A DNA stretch of 64,000 nt from Panicum virgatum (Eukaryota > Streptophyta > Magnoliopsida > Poales > Poaceae): NCBI RefSeq assembly GCF_016808335.1, contig NC_053142.1, positions 3,051,802 through 3,115,801 on the forward strand. Direction: 5' to 3'. Of this stretch, positions 1 through 12,639 are shown in pieces (the first letter of the stretch is position 1; every line of letters begins with the position of its first letter). The notes under the pieces were generated by a model. The model saw only the letters and a program-made list of their open reading frames with translations, did no database searches and was not told where the DNA came from. The translations under genes and the position numbers were made by a program.

Positions 1-226
1 ATACCGAGGAGAGGAGAGGAGAGATTTTTGTTTCTTTATTGTCTTATGCTCCACCTCATCCAGCGATATTGCTGAGACGGTTAGAGAGTGCCTAAGTGGA
101 AAGTACACTATACGATGATTGTCCTATCAATCTTTACGTCTTCGGTACCTCACTCAAGGGCATCCTCAGCTTCGCCATCCTTTCCAAGCATATCCCATGC
201 ATGTTCTTCAAAAAAAAAAGGCAACT

Positions 227-1000
227 AGAGGGAGAGCCCTCTCCGTGTATCTAATAAAGTGTGGACCCCACACTTTATCACTTCATCCCACACGCCTCCT
301 TTGCACGCAGCTTCTTCTTCCTCGCGCATCGCCAAATCCGCCCCCCGACGCCCCCAACTCTCCGCCCCCGCCACTGCCGTCCGCCAGCTCCGGCGGCGAC
401 GCCGCCGCTGGAGCAACCGCCCACAACCCACAGCCGCCCGTGCCCACATACACCCAGTCGCCAGATCCTGCTCTGCCCCCGCCGGCGAGGACCGCACTCC
501 ACCCAACCCACCCCTCCCCTCCCCTCTCCTCCTCCCCTTCCCCTCTATTCAACAGGAACCACGCCACCACCATCGTCGTCATCTTCTTCATCTCCGACGA
601 ACGCCCCTGCCTCCAACACCGCCCACCGGTTGTCCATCACCACCCGGCCGGCGGCGCCATCGCCGCCGGCCTCGCCGCCCACAACCCGCCTCCTCCGTCA
701 GGCCGCCCGCCGCCCACGGCCATCCCTTTATAGCCCGCCGGTCATGGATCCCTCCCCCAACCCCAACCCCAGAAACCCTAGAACCCTAACCTCGTCGGCC
801 TCCACCGCCACCCCGGCCGGCGGCGACCCCCGCCGCCGACCGCCCCGCCCACCTCCCGCCCATCCCGTCACCGGAGAATAAGGTGTAGTAGAGTTATTTT
901 CTCTCTCCATTTTGTTACTTTTTGTGTGTATTTCATAATGTAACAAGAGGGCTCTTCAGTTAGTGCTAAATGGAGAGGGCTCTCCGTGTAGCACTATTGA
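227..1000. repeat. GC-rich repeat bounded by GGAGAGSSCTCTCC palindromes
   Basis: A strongly GC-rich, proline/alanine/arginine-biased stretch is bordered by nearly identical short palindromes: GGAGAGCCCTCTCCGTGTA near 231 and GGAGAGGGCTCTCCGTGTAG near 972. Long open frames occur in several phases on both strands, as expected from base composition alone; no conserved domain is recognisable. It may be a mobile element carrying captured 5' gene sequence. Bases 1-226 hold nothing I recognise. Confidence 0.3.
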
Positions 1001-1125
1001 AAAAAAAATACCCCCTGCATGAAGCACAACTATTTGATTGGTGGCTGGAGTGGCCTTCGGTCTGCCTGGCTCGTTCTCCCCCTGTGCGAAATTCATGCGT
1101 GACACCAGTCTCATGCCATAGGCTT

Positions 1126-2072
1126 TATTTGGATGCTCTAACTGAGTTAGTGGTTAGTGGTAGTATCTAACTTACGACTAACTCTGAACTAACTCTAACT
1201 AAATAGGTCTAAAGATGGAAGTGTTAGATTGACAATAAATACACTTTTTCAATCATTTGATCTCTTTCCAGCAGGATTTGGTGTGGCTAGCTCTTATATG
1301 ACCTCCTCCCTAGCTGCTCTCTCCAACTCTCCTCCCACGCCGCCCCATCTCTCTACCGAAGTTCCCTCCCCTCCACCTCTGTCTGACGCCGGAGGAGGGC
1401 ATGGCGGCACGGGGCGGCGCGGCAGCCCTGCAGCACCGGCGGCATGGGGTGCCACGGTGGCCCTGCAGCGCCAGCGCACAGCGGGACAGCAGGAGGCGAA
1501 CTTGGCCCTATAGTGGCGGCACACGGTGGCACGCAACAGCGCACGATGGCATGCTGGAGCAGGGCGCGGCGGCGCGCGCACGACGTCCCTGTAGTGTCGG
1601 AGCGTGGTGGTCCACGATGGCCCTACAGTGCTGGCACGTGATGGCCTGCAACGGGACGCGGTATAACGGTGCGCGACCTGGCAGTGCCGGCACGGGGCGG
1701 GGCGGCGAGTGGCGGGGCAGCACGCATCAACGAAGACTGGATCCATTCAAGGTGAGCAGACTCGGGGGCGGCGGCCCACCTGGTTCCGGTGAAGGGAGTG
1801 GTGGCCCCGACGCCCCTGAGGAGTGGATAGGGGAGCGGCGACACCCTGGGGAGCGAACGGGGAAGCAAAGTAGTGCCACACACGAATCTGAGGAGGGGAG
1901 AGAAAGGGGGAAAAGAGGGGCCCACCCCAATCTAACCCCAATAAGCACCCCTTGTGGGGGATAGCTTTTGGGATGGGTTAGATGCATCTAACCCAATCTA
2001 ACCCACCTGTTTGGATGCTTTTGGGTTAGATGAGCCCCATTCTAACTCTAACCCATAGATCCAAACAGGGCC
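1126..2072. mobile_element. Possible hAT-like non-autonomous element
   Basis: The ends resemble each other in inverted orientation: TTATTTGGATGCTCTAAC at the left, and at the right the complement of a run containing CTGTTTGGATCTATGGGTTAG. Such TTTGGATCC-like ends are common in grass hAT-type MITEs. The interior (about 1,390-1,900) is GC-rich with overlapping frames and no recognised product. The target duplication was not resolved. Confidence 0.3.
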
Positions 2073-2139
2073 CTAACCAACCACTCATGATTAATCCCAT
2101 ATATATGATGGCGCAAATTTGCATGCTTTCCTTGTAAGG

Positions 2140-2960
2140 TGTGTTGGGCTTATATATGGCCAACGGGCCGGGCCGGCCCAGCATGGCCTAATGACCGCCG
2201 GGCCAACCAGGCAAGCCATGCCCTGTGGGCCGTGCTGCCCTGGGCTTCGTGCCTGGCCGACGGCCAGGCATGGCCTGTTGGGCCACTTTTCGTGCGGGGG
2301 TGGCCCGATGAGCACGACCAGTTTTGCAGGCCGGGCCGGCCTAAGGCCCACTATGAGAGAAGGGAAGGGGAAGGGAAAGCCGGGGCTGAGGAGGTGGAGC
2401 CGGAGGTGGCCGGCAGTGCTGCTCCTGCTATGCTGCGTGGAGGAGCCGGTGGTCCGCTGACTGCTGCCGCCGTGGTGCCGGAGCTGGTCGTTGCTGGAGG
2501 CCGGCACCCGCTGGTCCGCTGCTGCCGTGCTATGCGGAGAAGCCACCGTGAACACAGAGGAGGCGGCCACCGCTGCTGCGTGGAGGATGCCAGGTGAGGC
2601 CACTGGTGATGATGTTGTGGCGACCACCGACGTTGCTGGGGCGGGCATGCAACTAGCGACGGCGTGGTGGCGGCGCGGAGGGGACTGGCGAACCGCATGC
2701 GGCATATCCGCGTGGATGGCGCGACGGCGCAAGAGCTACGACTCACAACTCGCGAGTCACGGTCGTGGTGGCGGACTGGTGGCGAAGTGAGGAAGCGGCA
2801 TGGCCATGTAGTGGGCTAGTAGGGGTGGTGCGCTTTTAGCAAATTAGCCGCCTGTAGGCCTACAGTTGTAGGCCTCCTGACCAGGTTGCTACCGGGCTGA
2901 CTATTTTTGCGGGCCGTGCTCGTGCTGTACCACATGCCTGGGGTGCATCCCAGGCACGGC
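2140..2960. repeat. GC-rich repeat, no coding gene recognised
   Basis: Repeated GGGCC/GGCCC and CGTGCCTGG words occur on both strands around 2,160-2,350 and again at 2,880-2,960. This resembles subterminal sequence of grass DNA transposons. Open frames here are compositional. I see no gene. Confidence 0.25.
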
Positions 2961-4680
2961 CTGTCGGTGTTTAACCACCAAGCTCTCCGAGGTATATCCC
3001 GAGGAGATTGATTGTAGGCAGGGATTCGCCAAGATCACAATGCGATGGTGCAAAGAACACAAAGATTTAGACAGGTTCAGGCGGCCATAGCATAATACCA
3101 TATGTCCTGTGTGGTTGTTTGTATTAGCTTAGGTGTTGAGATATTTTGGAGGGGTTTCTGTCCGCCCTTATATAGTCTGAGGGGACAGGGTTACGTGGAA
3201 AGCCCTAGCCGAGTACTACTAGAGTCCTACTCCAACGAAGTCAGGTAGTTTCCTTGTACATCAACTGGTCCTACTGCTGTATGAGTAGTTACAGTAGAGG
3301 TAATGTATGTCCATGTGTTATCCATACTCTAGAATATTTCACGCCTATAAGCAGTCACGCAGCCCCGGGTCTGATAAGCCCCCGAGCTCTTCGTAGTCGA
3401 GTCTTGCAGGCATCGAGTACTTCTGAAGGCGTCTTCGAGTGCTTTGATTGCTTCTGGAGTTCATCATCCAATCCTGAAGTTCATCGAGTGCATGGAGTAA
3501 TCTTCCGAGTACTTTCTTGGCTGCATCGAGGCTATGAGGTGCTCAACGCCCCGAATCTTCTTTCATATATGGTGCGCGATGTACTCGCGCTCCATATGGA
3601 GTAGCCCCTGAGCCTTAGGTTGAATTTATAGAATCAGGCTGAGGGTCAAATTAGTCTTCAAGAAATCTCCCAAATCTTCATTTGAAATTCAAATCTTTCT
3701 TGAAAAAAGTTGCCCTTTGTGACACATATCCCGTAGCCCTTGAGCCTTGAAACTAAATCCCATGATTTGGGGTTAAGGATCCTAAGTCATGACGTACTAT
3801 TTAATGCTGCCATAACTGGTGCATGTCCTTTGAACTTCCCAATATTCATGAAATTGCCACTGACCAAATTATTTAACTATTGCAGGACCGATCTAGGGTT
3901 TCACATTTGTTCTTGCCATATGCAATTCGAATCGCCATTCACTAATGTCCTTAAAGCACTCTGCCCATTTGCTATTCATCCATTCTCCAACCATTCCGTC
4001 AGCCCCCGAGCTTATGGGAGAGAAGAAGCTCGTGACATTCCAGATGGCACCCAGGAAGTCAAGCCGCCAAGGAATGGGGAAGGAGGCTACGATGGCTGAT
4101 GGCTGGAACAAAATTAAGTTATCAGAAACTGAAATTTCTTCTTTTGTCAGTCGTCAAGTATAATCATGACAAAGAACTCGATGATGATCCACAGCTGACG
4201 CTTGGTGATTTGAAGAAGTTCCAAGCAAATATACGTGAATTCTCCAAGTTTTCTACGGTGAGTAACAAATCCAATGCCATTCTCTTCTATATATGAAGGA
4301 TTATAGGCTGATTGTGGTTGTTAATGCTACAATTGGCCAATCGGTCATATCTGAAGTCACAGAAGCTGAAGGAGACTGCTGCGGATCATCAAAGGATCAA
4401 ATTGCTCGAAGAAAAAAATGACATCCTAAAAAAGGATAAAGCATCTCTCGAGCAGAAAGTTGAGTTGTTAAAGGAAGTAATTTAGAATAATCGAGGTAAC
4501 TTCCTGTAATATTTGTGGTGATTATCATTGCCGAGTCATTGTCAATGTTGATAATTGATCTGTGCTTGCATCAGAAGGATCTGAAGACCACAAGAAAACT
4601 TTGGAAGATATCCAGAAAGAGCTGTTGGAGCTCAGGACAGCTACTCAATCTATAGTTGATCTTGACGGTCATTAAGTGCC
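2961..4680 (+). mobile_element. Degenerate LTR-type retroelement fragment with coiled-coil coding remnant
   Basis: It begins with TGTCGGTGTTTAACCACC, a common start of grass gypsy LTRs, and continues with LTR-like sequence that includes ACAGGTTCAGGCGGCCATAG and repeated GAGCCCCTGAGC-type motifs near 3,370-3,620. Downstream (about 4,040-4,670) are discontinuous lysine/glutamate-rich frames predicting coiled coil, for example LLEEKNDILKKDKASLEQ near 4,400. Such coiled-coil ORFs are known in gypsy-type retroelements of cereals. No protease, reverse transcriptase or second LTR was found, so the copy is truncated. Confidence 0.45.
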
Positions 4681-7230
4681 AAATTTGACCATCAACTAGA
4701 CTCATTAATAAAGAAAAACTATACACCTTACTCGTATATTTGTATTACTAACCTTGCTCTTAATGGATGACCCACCGGAAGATGCTGAGGGCGCACAATC
4801 GTCCACCAAACGTAGGTGCACTGTGCGGAAGGTCCATTCGAGGAATGCCTCCCAAGAAACCAATAGAAGCACTGATTCTGATTTTGTTGATGCTCGTTCA
4901 AAGAATCCAAAGGCAGCTGCTATAAAGTGTCAAGCCTATTTCTAGGACTGCTACCAAGCCTGTACCCACTACTGCTGCTGAGGTTCGCCCCCCTCCTCCC
5001 CCCCACATTTTGTCTTATGATAATGATTTTGTCTCAGCATTTTTGAGTTTTTTCTGTGTTCCTTCAGTAACTTAATTTCATGTATTTTTAGTTCATTGCC
5101 GAGGCAAAAACTATTCAGCTTTTTTGTTATGCGGAATCTGTTATAAATTAAATTCAGTAATACCATTTTGCTACATGCATTTTTTCAATATTTGTTTTTT
5201 CTAGTAATTTCTAAGCAGATTTATTTTAGTTCTTTTATGGTTTATTATTATTACTTAGAGAATATGAACTGAGTATTTTGTTATGTTTTTAATTTGTAAT
5301 TTTGCCAGTTCTAGTACAATGGCTGTTTTTTGGTTAGGCTTGCCAATTAAGTCCAGTATTTTTTAGCTAGCAGCACCGTGTATTTTTCAAGTATTTTTCA
5401 TAGGTTCCTTTTTTTTGTAATGATAGGAAAAGAAGGGAAACTATGTCACCATACGTTGTGCTCCCGGTTCCATTTTTGATATATTGGATGGCATGAGCAA
5501 GCCTATGAAGGATAAGTTGAAGGATTTGAGTTTTAAGGATTTTCTTGGGTTCTCATTAGATGCAATCGACGACAGTCGTTAGTCGTTTTCATCATGGACC
5601 GTCTCGAGGTTGATCCTCTTCGTATTGCTGTTGAAGGGAGGGAGTTGCCAATCACCCCGCACGTGGTCAAATTCGTGTTTGGCATTCCAAATGGCCCCAA
5701 CACTCTCCTGGTTGTATCTGGCATAGAAAGGAACAATCACCAGATTGAGCTTAGGTGTATATGCGATGAAAAAGGAATGGAGAAATTGCACGATGAGAGG
5801 CAATTACAGAAACCTAAGACCAGGGGTTACAGTGATCTGAAGCCAAACGAGGTCCCCAGGTGGGTTATAGAAGAATTTGCAAAACATGGACATGGTGACG
5901 ATTGGAGCATCACCTGCTTCTTCATGGCATTATTTGATGGATTGTTGTTCCCAACAACTAGCTTGTCGATAAGTGGTGACACCTATTTTTACTGCAAGAA
6001 TATAAATGATGTTCACAAGTTTGATATTTGCTCGGCTGTTGTTGATGATATGGCAAAGAAGGTACCCAAATGGAAGAAATCGTCATCATCCAATTCGCCT
6101 TCAGTTCAGGGCTGCGTCGCACTTTTATTGGTATGACCGCTCCTTTTTTTTGTCCTTATAGTACTATTTTTTCTATTTAAGTAGTTTAGTAATTCTACTA
6201 TTGCATAGCGGTATAACTTTTGTTTTAGTAATGCTAATAATGTTCAATAGTTTCATCAGTACTTTAGGTTTTCAGTATTGTCAGTAGTTCAGTAGTTACT
6301 GTAGTTTTAGCATTTTTAGCTGTTTCAGTAATTTTTCATTAAGCAAGCCGTTCAACATTTTTCAACAGTAATTTTCAGCATTTTTTAGCAGTTTCAGTAG
6401 TAATTTTCAGTACTCATTGAAGTTTTTCAGTAATTTAAAATGCAGCATTTCCTTTTTTTTCTTTAACATGTTGCTTTTTTCTTTATTAGATATATTACTT
6501 GGACAACCTTTTTTGTCCTTCGCACATGCTCAAAGATGCAAAAAAAAACTCCATATGCTGCATTGTTCAACAAAACAGTTGTCGACAAGCTTGCAAAGGC
6601 TGACAGGAAAAAATCCCAAGATGACGGGACCATCACATATGGCAATCTGCCAGTAAGTGATAATCTTTTCTCCACTTGAATGTCTTTTTCCTTGAACCCA
6701 TTTTCTAATCAGTTTTTTCTACTTTCACTACTTTTTTTTAGTTTCGCAGCAAAGTAGGAACATGCTACGAAGATGTGCGTGGCGATGATGCTCCCAGTCC
6801 CGAGGAGGTTGCGGCCCCTCCACCAAAGCGTAGTCGTGCAATGACAAAGGAAGCTGCTGCCCCCATCGCACCCAGCGCCCCTAGAGTGAGCAAGCGCACA
6901 CGATTAGTTGCGCCATCCACGCACACTGCGCACCCAACTGGAAATGCACCTGGGGGCACGTGTGATGTCACAGCTACCTCGATGCGTCTCTTGCCCCATT
7001 TCGCTAACTTCATCTCTCAGATTGGCAATGCCAAGCAGCAAAATGATGCCTTGAAAGCTCTGCATGAATGTGATAGAAGAATTGATGTGGGGATGAGGAA
7101 ATTTGAGCAGGGCAGCAGACTTTTAGCCGAGGGGAAACTTGAAATCAACTAAGCACACAAGCATGCTGTTGATGAAATCAAGAGAATTTTTTGAGGCGTT
7201 GGAGCGATCAGTTCCCTACCTATTTGACTT

Positions 7231-7820
7231 TTTTTTAGCAGTTCCCCTTTTTTTTGTTCAGAATTTTTTCTAAAAGTTGTTTCTAGTAACTATAGGCTTA
7301 CATTTTTTTTCATATTATTAGGGAATGTTTGGTCGCGGTGCTGATGTAATGCAAAAGGGTGTTGCGTCTAGTTCTACGGCACAACCACCACCAGCGGCAG
7401 AAGCACCCCCCCTAGGTGTGCACTCACACATAAGTTTTTCTTTTTAGTATTTTTTTGAGTGGTCTGATTCAGTGATTTGAGACAGTTCAGTAATTGTAGT
7501 TCTTTCAGTAACTCCATCACTTTAGTAATTATTGTTTTTCAGTAATTCCAATCTTTTCACTAGTAATTTGATTGTTGAATTTTTTCAGCAGTTCCCCTTT
7601 TTTTCAGAATTTTTTCTGAAAGTTGTTTCTAGTAACTATAGGCTTACATTTTTTTTCATATTATTAAGGAATGTTTGGTCGCGGTGCTGATGTAATGCAA
7701 AAGGGTGCTGCGTCTAGTTCTACAGCACAACCACCAGCAGCAGCACCACCACTACCACCCCCCTCCGGTGTGCACTCACACATAAGTTTTTCTTTTTTAG
7801 TTTTTTTTTGAGTGGTCTAA
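7231..7820 (+). repeat. 346-bp tandem duplication containing one exon
   Basis: The segment with TCTAGTAACTATAGGC and the exon encoding GMFGRGADVMQKG occurs twice. GGAATGTTTGG recurs at 7,322 and 7,668, an offset of 346 bp. The copies differ by a few substitutions and small indels in T-runs. The second copy encodes a slightly different alanine/proline tail. It lies within the decayed plant-mobile-domain gene. Confidence 0.85.
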
Positions 7821-8219
7821 TTTGTCAGTAATTTGAGACTGTTCAGTAATTGTAGTTCTTTCAGTAAGTCTATCACTTCAGTAATTATTGTTTTTCAGTA
7901 ATTTCAATCTTTCAGTAGTTCCAATTCTTCAGTATCTTCCAAAATTTGATTGTTGGTCTTTCATAGGAAATGCAAGGGGAGCACCAGGCCAATTTTCAAT
8001 TTGACACGATTATGCCACCCTCATCTCCTGTATCTGGCCATGGCCCCCCACTAGTATGTAATGTTTTTTCTTTTTTTCAGCAGGTAATATCACTAGTAAG
8101 TGATATTGTTGTATATTTTTTTCATGTTACATTTTTTTACTATTTTCTTTCTGCATGGGTGGGGGGTAGGGGGACATGAGGATGCCCGTGGATGATAGCG
8201 AAAGTGGTTAGGTTGACAT

Positions 8220-9490
8220 GGAAAAGGGACATGGATCAAGCTCTGGGACACCGCCATCACCGCCGCCTACTATAGGGACTTCACTTTGATGTTTAGGACT
8301 TTTGTAATTCAGTCATAGTTCCGGATCAGTATTTTTTACCCTTCATATATGTTCAGTATTTTTTTATATTTCCAAGACATGTCCAGTATTTTAGTAAATT
8401 ATAATACCCCAAGCATTCAGCATTTTTTTCACTTTTTAACCCATCCAGTAATCCAGCCAATTATTACTATTTTATAATCCCTCCCATCTAATTTTTTTAA
8501 TCAAATTGATAAATCGGTGCCGGCCTTTGATGCAATGCCCTCATTTGAGCAGCAAAACACTCAATCCACACATGGTTCCGATGGTGTAGTTGAGCACTTG
8601 TTTGATCGGGAGACTTGGAATGACAAGTCAAGTTTGCTCCGTGAAATCAGCAAAACTCCGCTTTCAACAAATGATCAAGGCAGAATGATGAAACTTGGTG
8701 CGTGCAAGGGGCATGGATCCAGCTCTGGGACATCAGTTCCTCCTCCTCCTCCACCACCCCCTGCTGTATGGACTTTCACTCCATGTGTAGCAGTTTTTTT
8801 AATTCATACTATGTCCAGTATTCTATTTGATTCTTGCAAGTTATGTCCAATAATTTAGTAAATTATAATACCCACCCCTTCAGCTTTTTGCTTTAATCAT
8901 GTTCATTATTTTTGCAGTAATTTAGTAACCCAGTAATTCAGTATCCTTTCCAGACTCCTTATACATGATCTATTCAGTAATTCAGCAACATGCCGTTATA
9001 GCATTTTTTTACTAACAACTTTATTATGTGATCCAATATTTTGCATAGTCAATTTTTTTGCTTTATTATGCGATCCAGTACTTTTTTGATCCAGTAATGC
9101 AGCATTTTTTTCACTATTGTATACTTGTGTCTTTATTTTGTTTTTCAATTTTCAAACCACTATTACTATTTTGTAATTTTCCTTTTTTCCGTCATTTTTC
9201 TGTTGCCAGATTGGTGAACCGGTCCACGAGGAAGGTGATGCACCCAGTCTGACAGCACCTTCACCTCACCCACCGATGTTTGACAAGTCGCCACATTCGC
9301 TCAATAAATTTTCTCCGACCTTTGATGCAACACCCTCATTTGACCATCGAAATACTCAACCCACAAATGGTTCTGGTGGTGTGGGTGAGCATTTGTTTGA
9401 TCGGGAGTCTTGGAATGATATGTCAAGTATCCTCCGCGAAATCAATGAAACTCAGAGATCAACAAATGATCAAAGCGGAATTTGTGAATC
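8220..9490 (+). repeat. Duplicated exon block inside the plant-mobile-domain gene
   Basis: Exon sequence encoding FDAMPSFEQQNTQSTHGS...EHLFDRETWND near 8,525-8,690 recurs near 9,320-9,480 as FDATPSFDHRNTQPTNGS...EHLFDRESWND. A second motif, GGATCAAGCTCTGGGACA near 8,232, recurs near 8,714. The divergence is larger than in the 346-bp duplication, so these duplications are older. Confidence 0.75.
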
Positions 9491-10975
9491 ACTAACAAGG
9501 CCATGCCATAAGATAACCAAGGTCATTTTCTAACACCCCCTCCCCCCCCTCCGCTTTATTTTTTTACACATAGGAGAGTGCTTTTATGAGGACTTTTTTT
9601 TATTTTCTCTTTTTGTAGGGTGACATGTCAAAAGAAACAATCTATGATTCAACCCCAATGCACACCTATAAGAGGCGGTATCCGCAAAAAAAGATGGACA
9701 TACTAGAGGAGTATCGGCCCCCTGCCGAGTTAGGATGTGAATTGGTCACATTCCAACTGACTAACAATTACAACTAGAAGCCCCCATCAAAGCCCCAATT
9801 TTATATCACCAGCCACCTAATGTCAGAAAAGCAATGAAACTTCAAGACATGATCTTGGCATCACCTTCGAGCAAAGAGTTGTGCACGTAAGACTCTCCAC
9901 TAGTAATCCGGGGATATTTCCCTTTTTTTCTCGCCCATTAATTTTTTTAACATTTTTATTTTTTGTATATGATGCAGGCGCAGGTTTCTGAAAGCAAAAC
10001 AAGAGTACCATATCCACTTAATTGATACCTATCTCGAGGATAGATCAAACATTTGTGATTCTTTTGCGGACAATATGCCATGTAAATACTCATTCATCCA
10101 GTTCTTCGGGATGTGCTTGATGCTAGATGAGAAAGAACTAAACCCCAATTCTGCTGGATATAGGATCATCCTACCACCCTCACTTACGGTATGTCTGCAG
10201 TAATACAGTACTAGTCACAAAATTCAGAAAAGCCCCATTTCCCTAGCAACTGTAATTTATCCCAGCAACCTGTAATGCATACATATTTTTTCAGTATTCT
10301 CTCTAACCCCATAGTAGTATATATCATGCACCATCCAGTATATATAATTTCAGTTATTTTCTTAGCCTAGCAGACCCCTGTAATTCAGTTATCAAGTAAT
10401 TCAGTAACTCACTAATTCAGTATCCTGCATGACTCCTTATACTATATATCACGCTCATTTCAGTAATTCGACAACATGCCATTTCAGTAATTCAGCAACA
10501 TGCCGTTACATCATTTTTTTAACAACTTTTACTGACTGAACAACAAAAATTGGATATGATACTGTATGAACAGTATTGCACAGGGTTCCTGTACTCACCT
10601 GAAGTCGCACTTTCATATTTGGACGGTGCTTTCGACCCAGAAGAAATACTGCATGCTAAAGTTGTAAGCAATGCATTTTTTTCCAATTACGTTTGTTTTT
10701 TTAACAAGCCCATACGTTTGTTTTCATTTTTTACAATTCATTTCTGACTCTTTTTTCTACCATTTTTTCCTAGGTTTTCCTACCTGTTCTACAGAAAATG
10801 CACTGGTCAGTATATTGTGTGAACTTGGTACACGGACAAATTGATATTCTCGACCCATCCCCGTGGACTGACCAACAACAAAAAGAGTTCCATGGAGGCA
10901 TATCTCATCAGATACGCAAGAGGCTTAATGATATTTTTTTGGGCTCCATGGACTGACCAACAACAAAAAGAGCTC

Positions 10976-12638
10976 CAACACCTAGGCGAGCAAAGGCCCA
11001 GCCTTGGCTCGGGCATGCACGCGAGCAGTTCTAGAAGGGCCAAAAGTCGGTCTTGGCCGGTCCTGCTGTACGCACGACGGAGAGGCCGTGGCAAGGCCGT
11101 GGCGGGCCGCAGCGGCGAGATTAGGCGGTGGCAGTCAACACACGGTGCCGAGGTGGGCAATGGCTCCGCCTGGGCTCCACAATGCCCGCCAGTGTGTGGA
11201 CCATGTCTGGCGTGGCCACGGCGGCGGTGGCAGCAGGCGACGACGGCCGCGATGCAGTGGCGTCGCGCCGGCGAGGCCTGGCGGTGGGACTGCGACGCAC
11301 AAGGTGAGGCCTTGGCACGGGTGTGTGCGCTGGCGCGCGGGCACCATGTTTGCCTTGACCGCGGCGTGGCCTAGCCGAGCAGGCTCGGCGTGGCAATGCT
11401 AGGTAGGGGAAGGCGATGGCGGTTGCGGGTTACGACGGCGAAGCAGCGAGGGGCTCCTGCAGGTACACGCAACAGGACAAGGGGATCATAGGGCTTGCTA
11501 GGGTTGGTTCATCGGCGGCCAAAGGCTTGCCGGTACAATAGTAGGGCAGGCGAGGTGGACGGCGGCGCTCACCTAGTGGGCTCGAGGTCGGGGTGCTCGG
11601 TGCGGCGATGATTCGGTGCAGGGACCTGTCGAGGCCGTGTCGTGCCGAGCTGCAACGCTGTTGCAGGGGTACTGCCGCCGGCGTGACGGAGCTCTGGCAG
11701 CGGCGGCGACTCCCTTCTTCTTCTCATTCCCTACTCTGTTTCTTCCCCTTCTTCTCCTCTCTTGGCGGTGGCGGTGGAAGGGGAAACCCCTGGGGCTCTA
11801 GGGTTTCGTGGAGACAGCCTTTGGGTTTATGTAGGCGGGGCGCTAGGGTTTTTGCCCGGACGCCGAAAAGGAACGGCGGTGATGGGACAGACGTGGTGGG
11901 GGATGCGTGGCAGCATCAGGGTGGCTCCGTGGCTAGGGTTTTTGAGCACGAGATGGAGTGGATCGGCGTGCGGCGGTCAAGGCCGACAGCGGCGGCAGGC
12001 GGTGGCGTCAGCAGCGCCAGGGACCGGCGGGAGACGTGCCTGCTCAGCGTCGCGGTGCGGGATGGCACGCGGAGGGGAAAAAGCAGAGGAGCGCGGGTGG
12101 TTGTGAGGAGGAATGGAAAGCTGACAGGCAGGATCCGCCTGTCAGTGACCCTGGGCAGCGAACGGGCGAGGGAAAGGGGTAGCGGGCCGGCAGGGTTAGC
12201 TGGACCGAGGTGTAGCAAGCCGGCGCGGCTCGTGGGCGCGCGCGACTCGGGCCGAAGCGGCGGGTTTTGGGCCGGAGAGGGGAAAAGGCTAGCGGGCCGG
12301 TTGGGTTAGGTGGGTTTTGGCCTGGTTTGAGTTAGAGTTTAGGTTAGCTTTTGTATTTGATTTGAATGGCCTAATTCAAATCAAATACCACCCAATTCAA
12401 TCAAAAACCTTTCAAACCAAATTGAAACAAGTAGAGCCAAATAAACTCCAAATAAAATCAAATATGGCACACTAGCATTTAGGTCCTTGTGTTAGAATTA
12501 CAAATTAAATCCTAAGGATTTGAGGAAGGGTAGCATTATTCCTTAAGTGATCCTAGCTAATAACACTTTCACGCAAAAAGTTTTTGAAAACTCATATTTT
12601 TGAAGAACATGACATTCCGTAAAATTATGGGATGTTAC
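10976..12638 (-). mobile_element. Retroelement-like insertion (possible LTR, minus orientation)
   Basis: The right edge on the minus strand reads TGTAACATCCCATAATTTTA, a common 5' end of grass gypsy LTRs. It is followed by AT-rich LTR-like sequence (12,330-12,630) and then a 1.3-kb GC-rich block (11,000-12,320) with only compositional open frames. It separates Ulp1 coding sequence on its left from FAR1-type transposase coding sequence on its right. The left edge and target duplication could not be fixed. A short local duplication of ACTGACCAACAACAAAAAGAG lies just left of it (10,866 and 10,956). Confidence 0.4.
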
Positions 12639-12639
12639 A

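Larger units (their letters stand above)
4763..10975 (+). pseudogene. Plant-mobile-domain / Ulp1-protease transposon gene (decayed)
   Basis: A plausible first exon starts at 4,763 (MDDPPEDAEGAQSSTKRR). A second block (about 5,430-6,130) carries the plant mobile domain: RCAPGSIFDILDGMSKPM, then MDRLEVDPLRIAVEGREL and KFVFGIPNGPN. A one-base frameshift separates the two parts near 5,575. Proline-rich exons follow (6,775-9,530), several of them tandemly duplicated. The last recognisable exons (about 9,990-10,190, 10,550-10,660 and 10,775-10,960) form a Ulp1/C48 cysteine-protease domain with the His in KMHWSVYCVNLVHG and the Asp in IDILDPSPW. The exon expected to hold the catalytic Cys is absent, and the coding sequence runs into unrelated GC-rich DNA after 10,975. 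Domain pairing of this kind is typical of ULP-bearing Mutator-like elements (KAONASHI-type in rice), so I read it as transposon cargo and not as a host gene. Frameshift and truncation make it non-functional. Confidence 0.6.

Noticed and set aside
119..946. Long overlapping proline/arginine/alanine-rich open frames on both strands
   Set aside because: They occur in several phases of one GC-rich block, have no recognisable domain and are explained by base composition.
1294..1987. Several frames over 60 codons on both strands
   Set aside because: Same compositional cause; they lie inside a repeat-like element and show no conserved motif.
11592..12309. A 238-codon plus-strand frame beginning MLGAAMIRCRDLSRPCRAEL
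   Set aside because: Arginine/glycine-rich with parallel frames on the other strand, inside the retroelement-like block; no family recognised.
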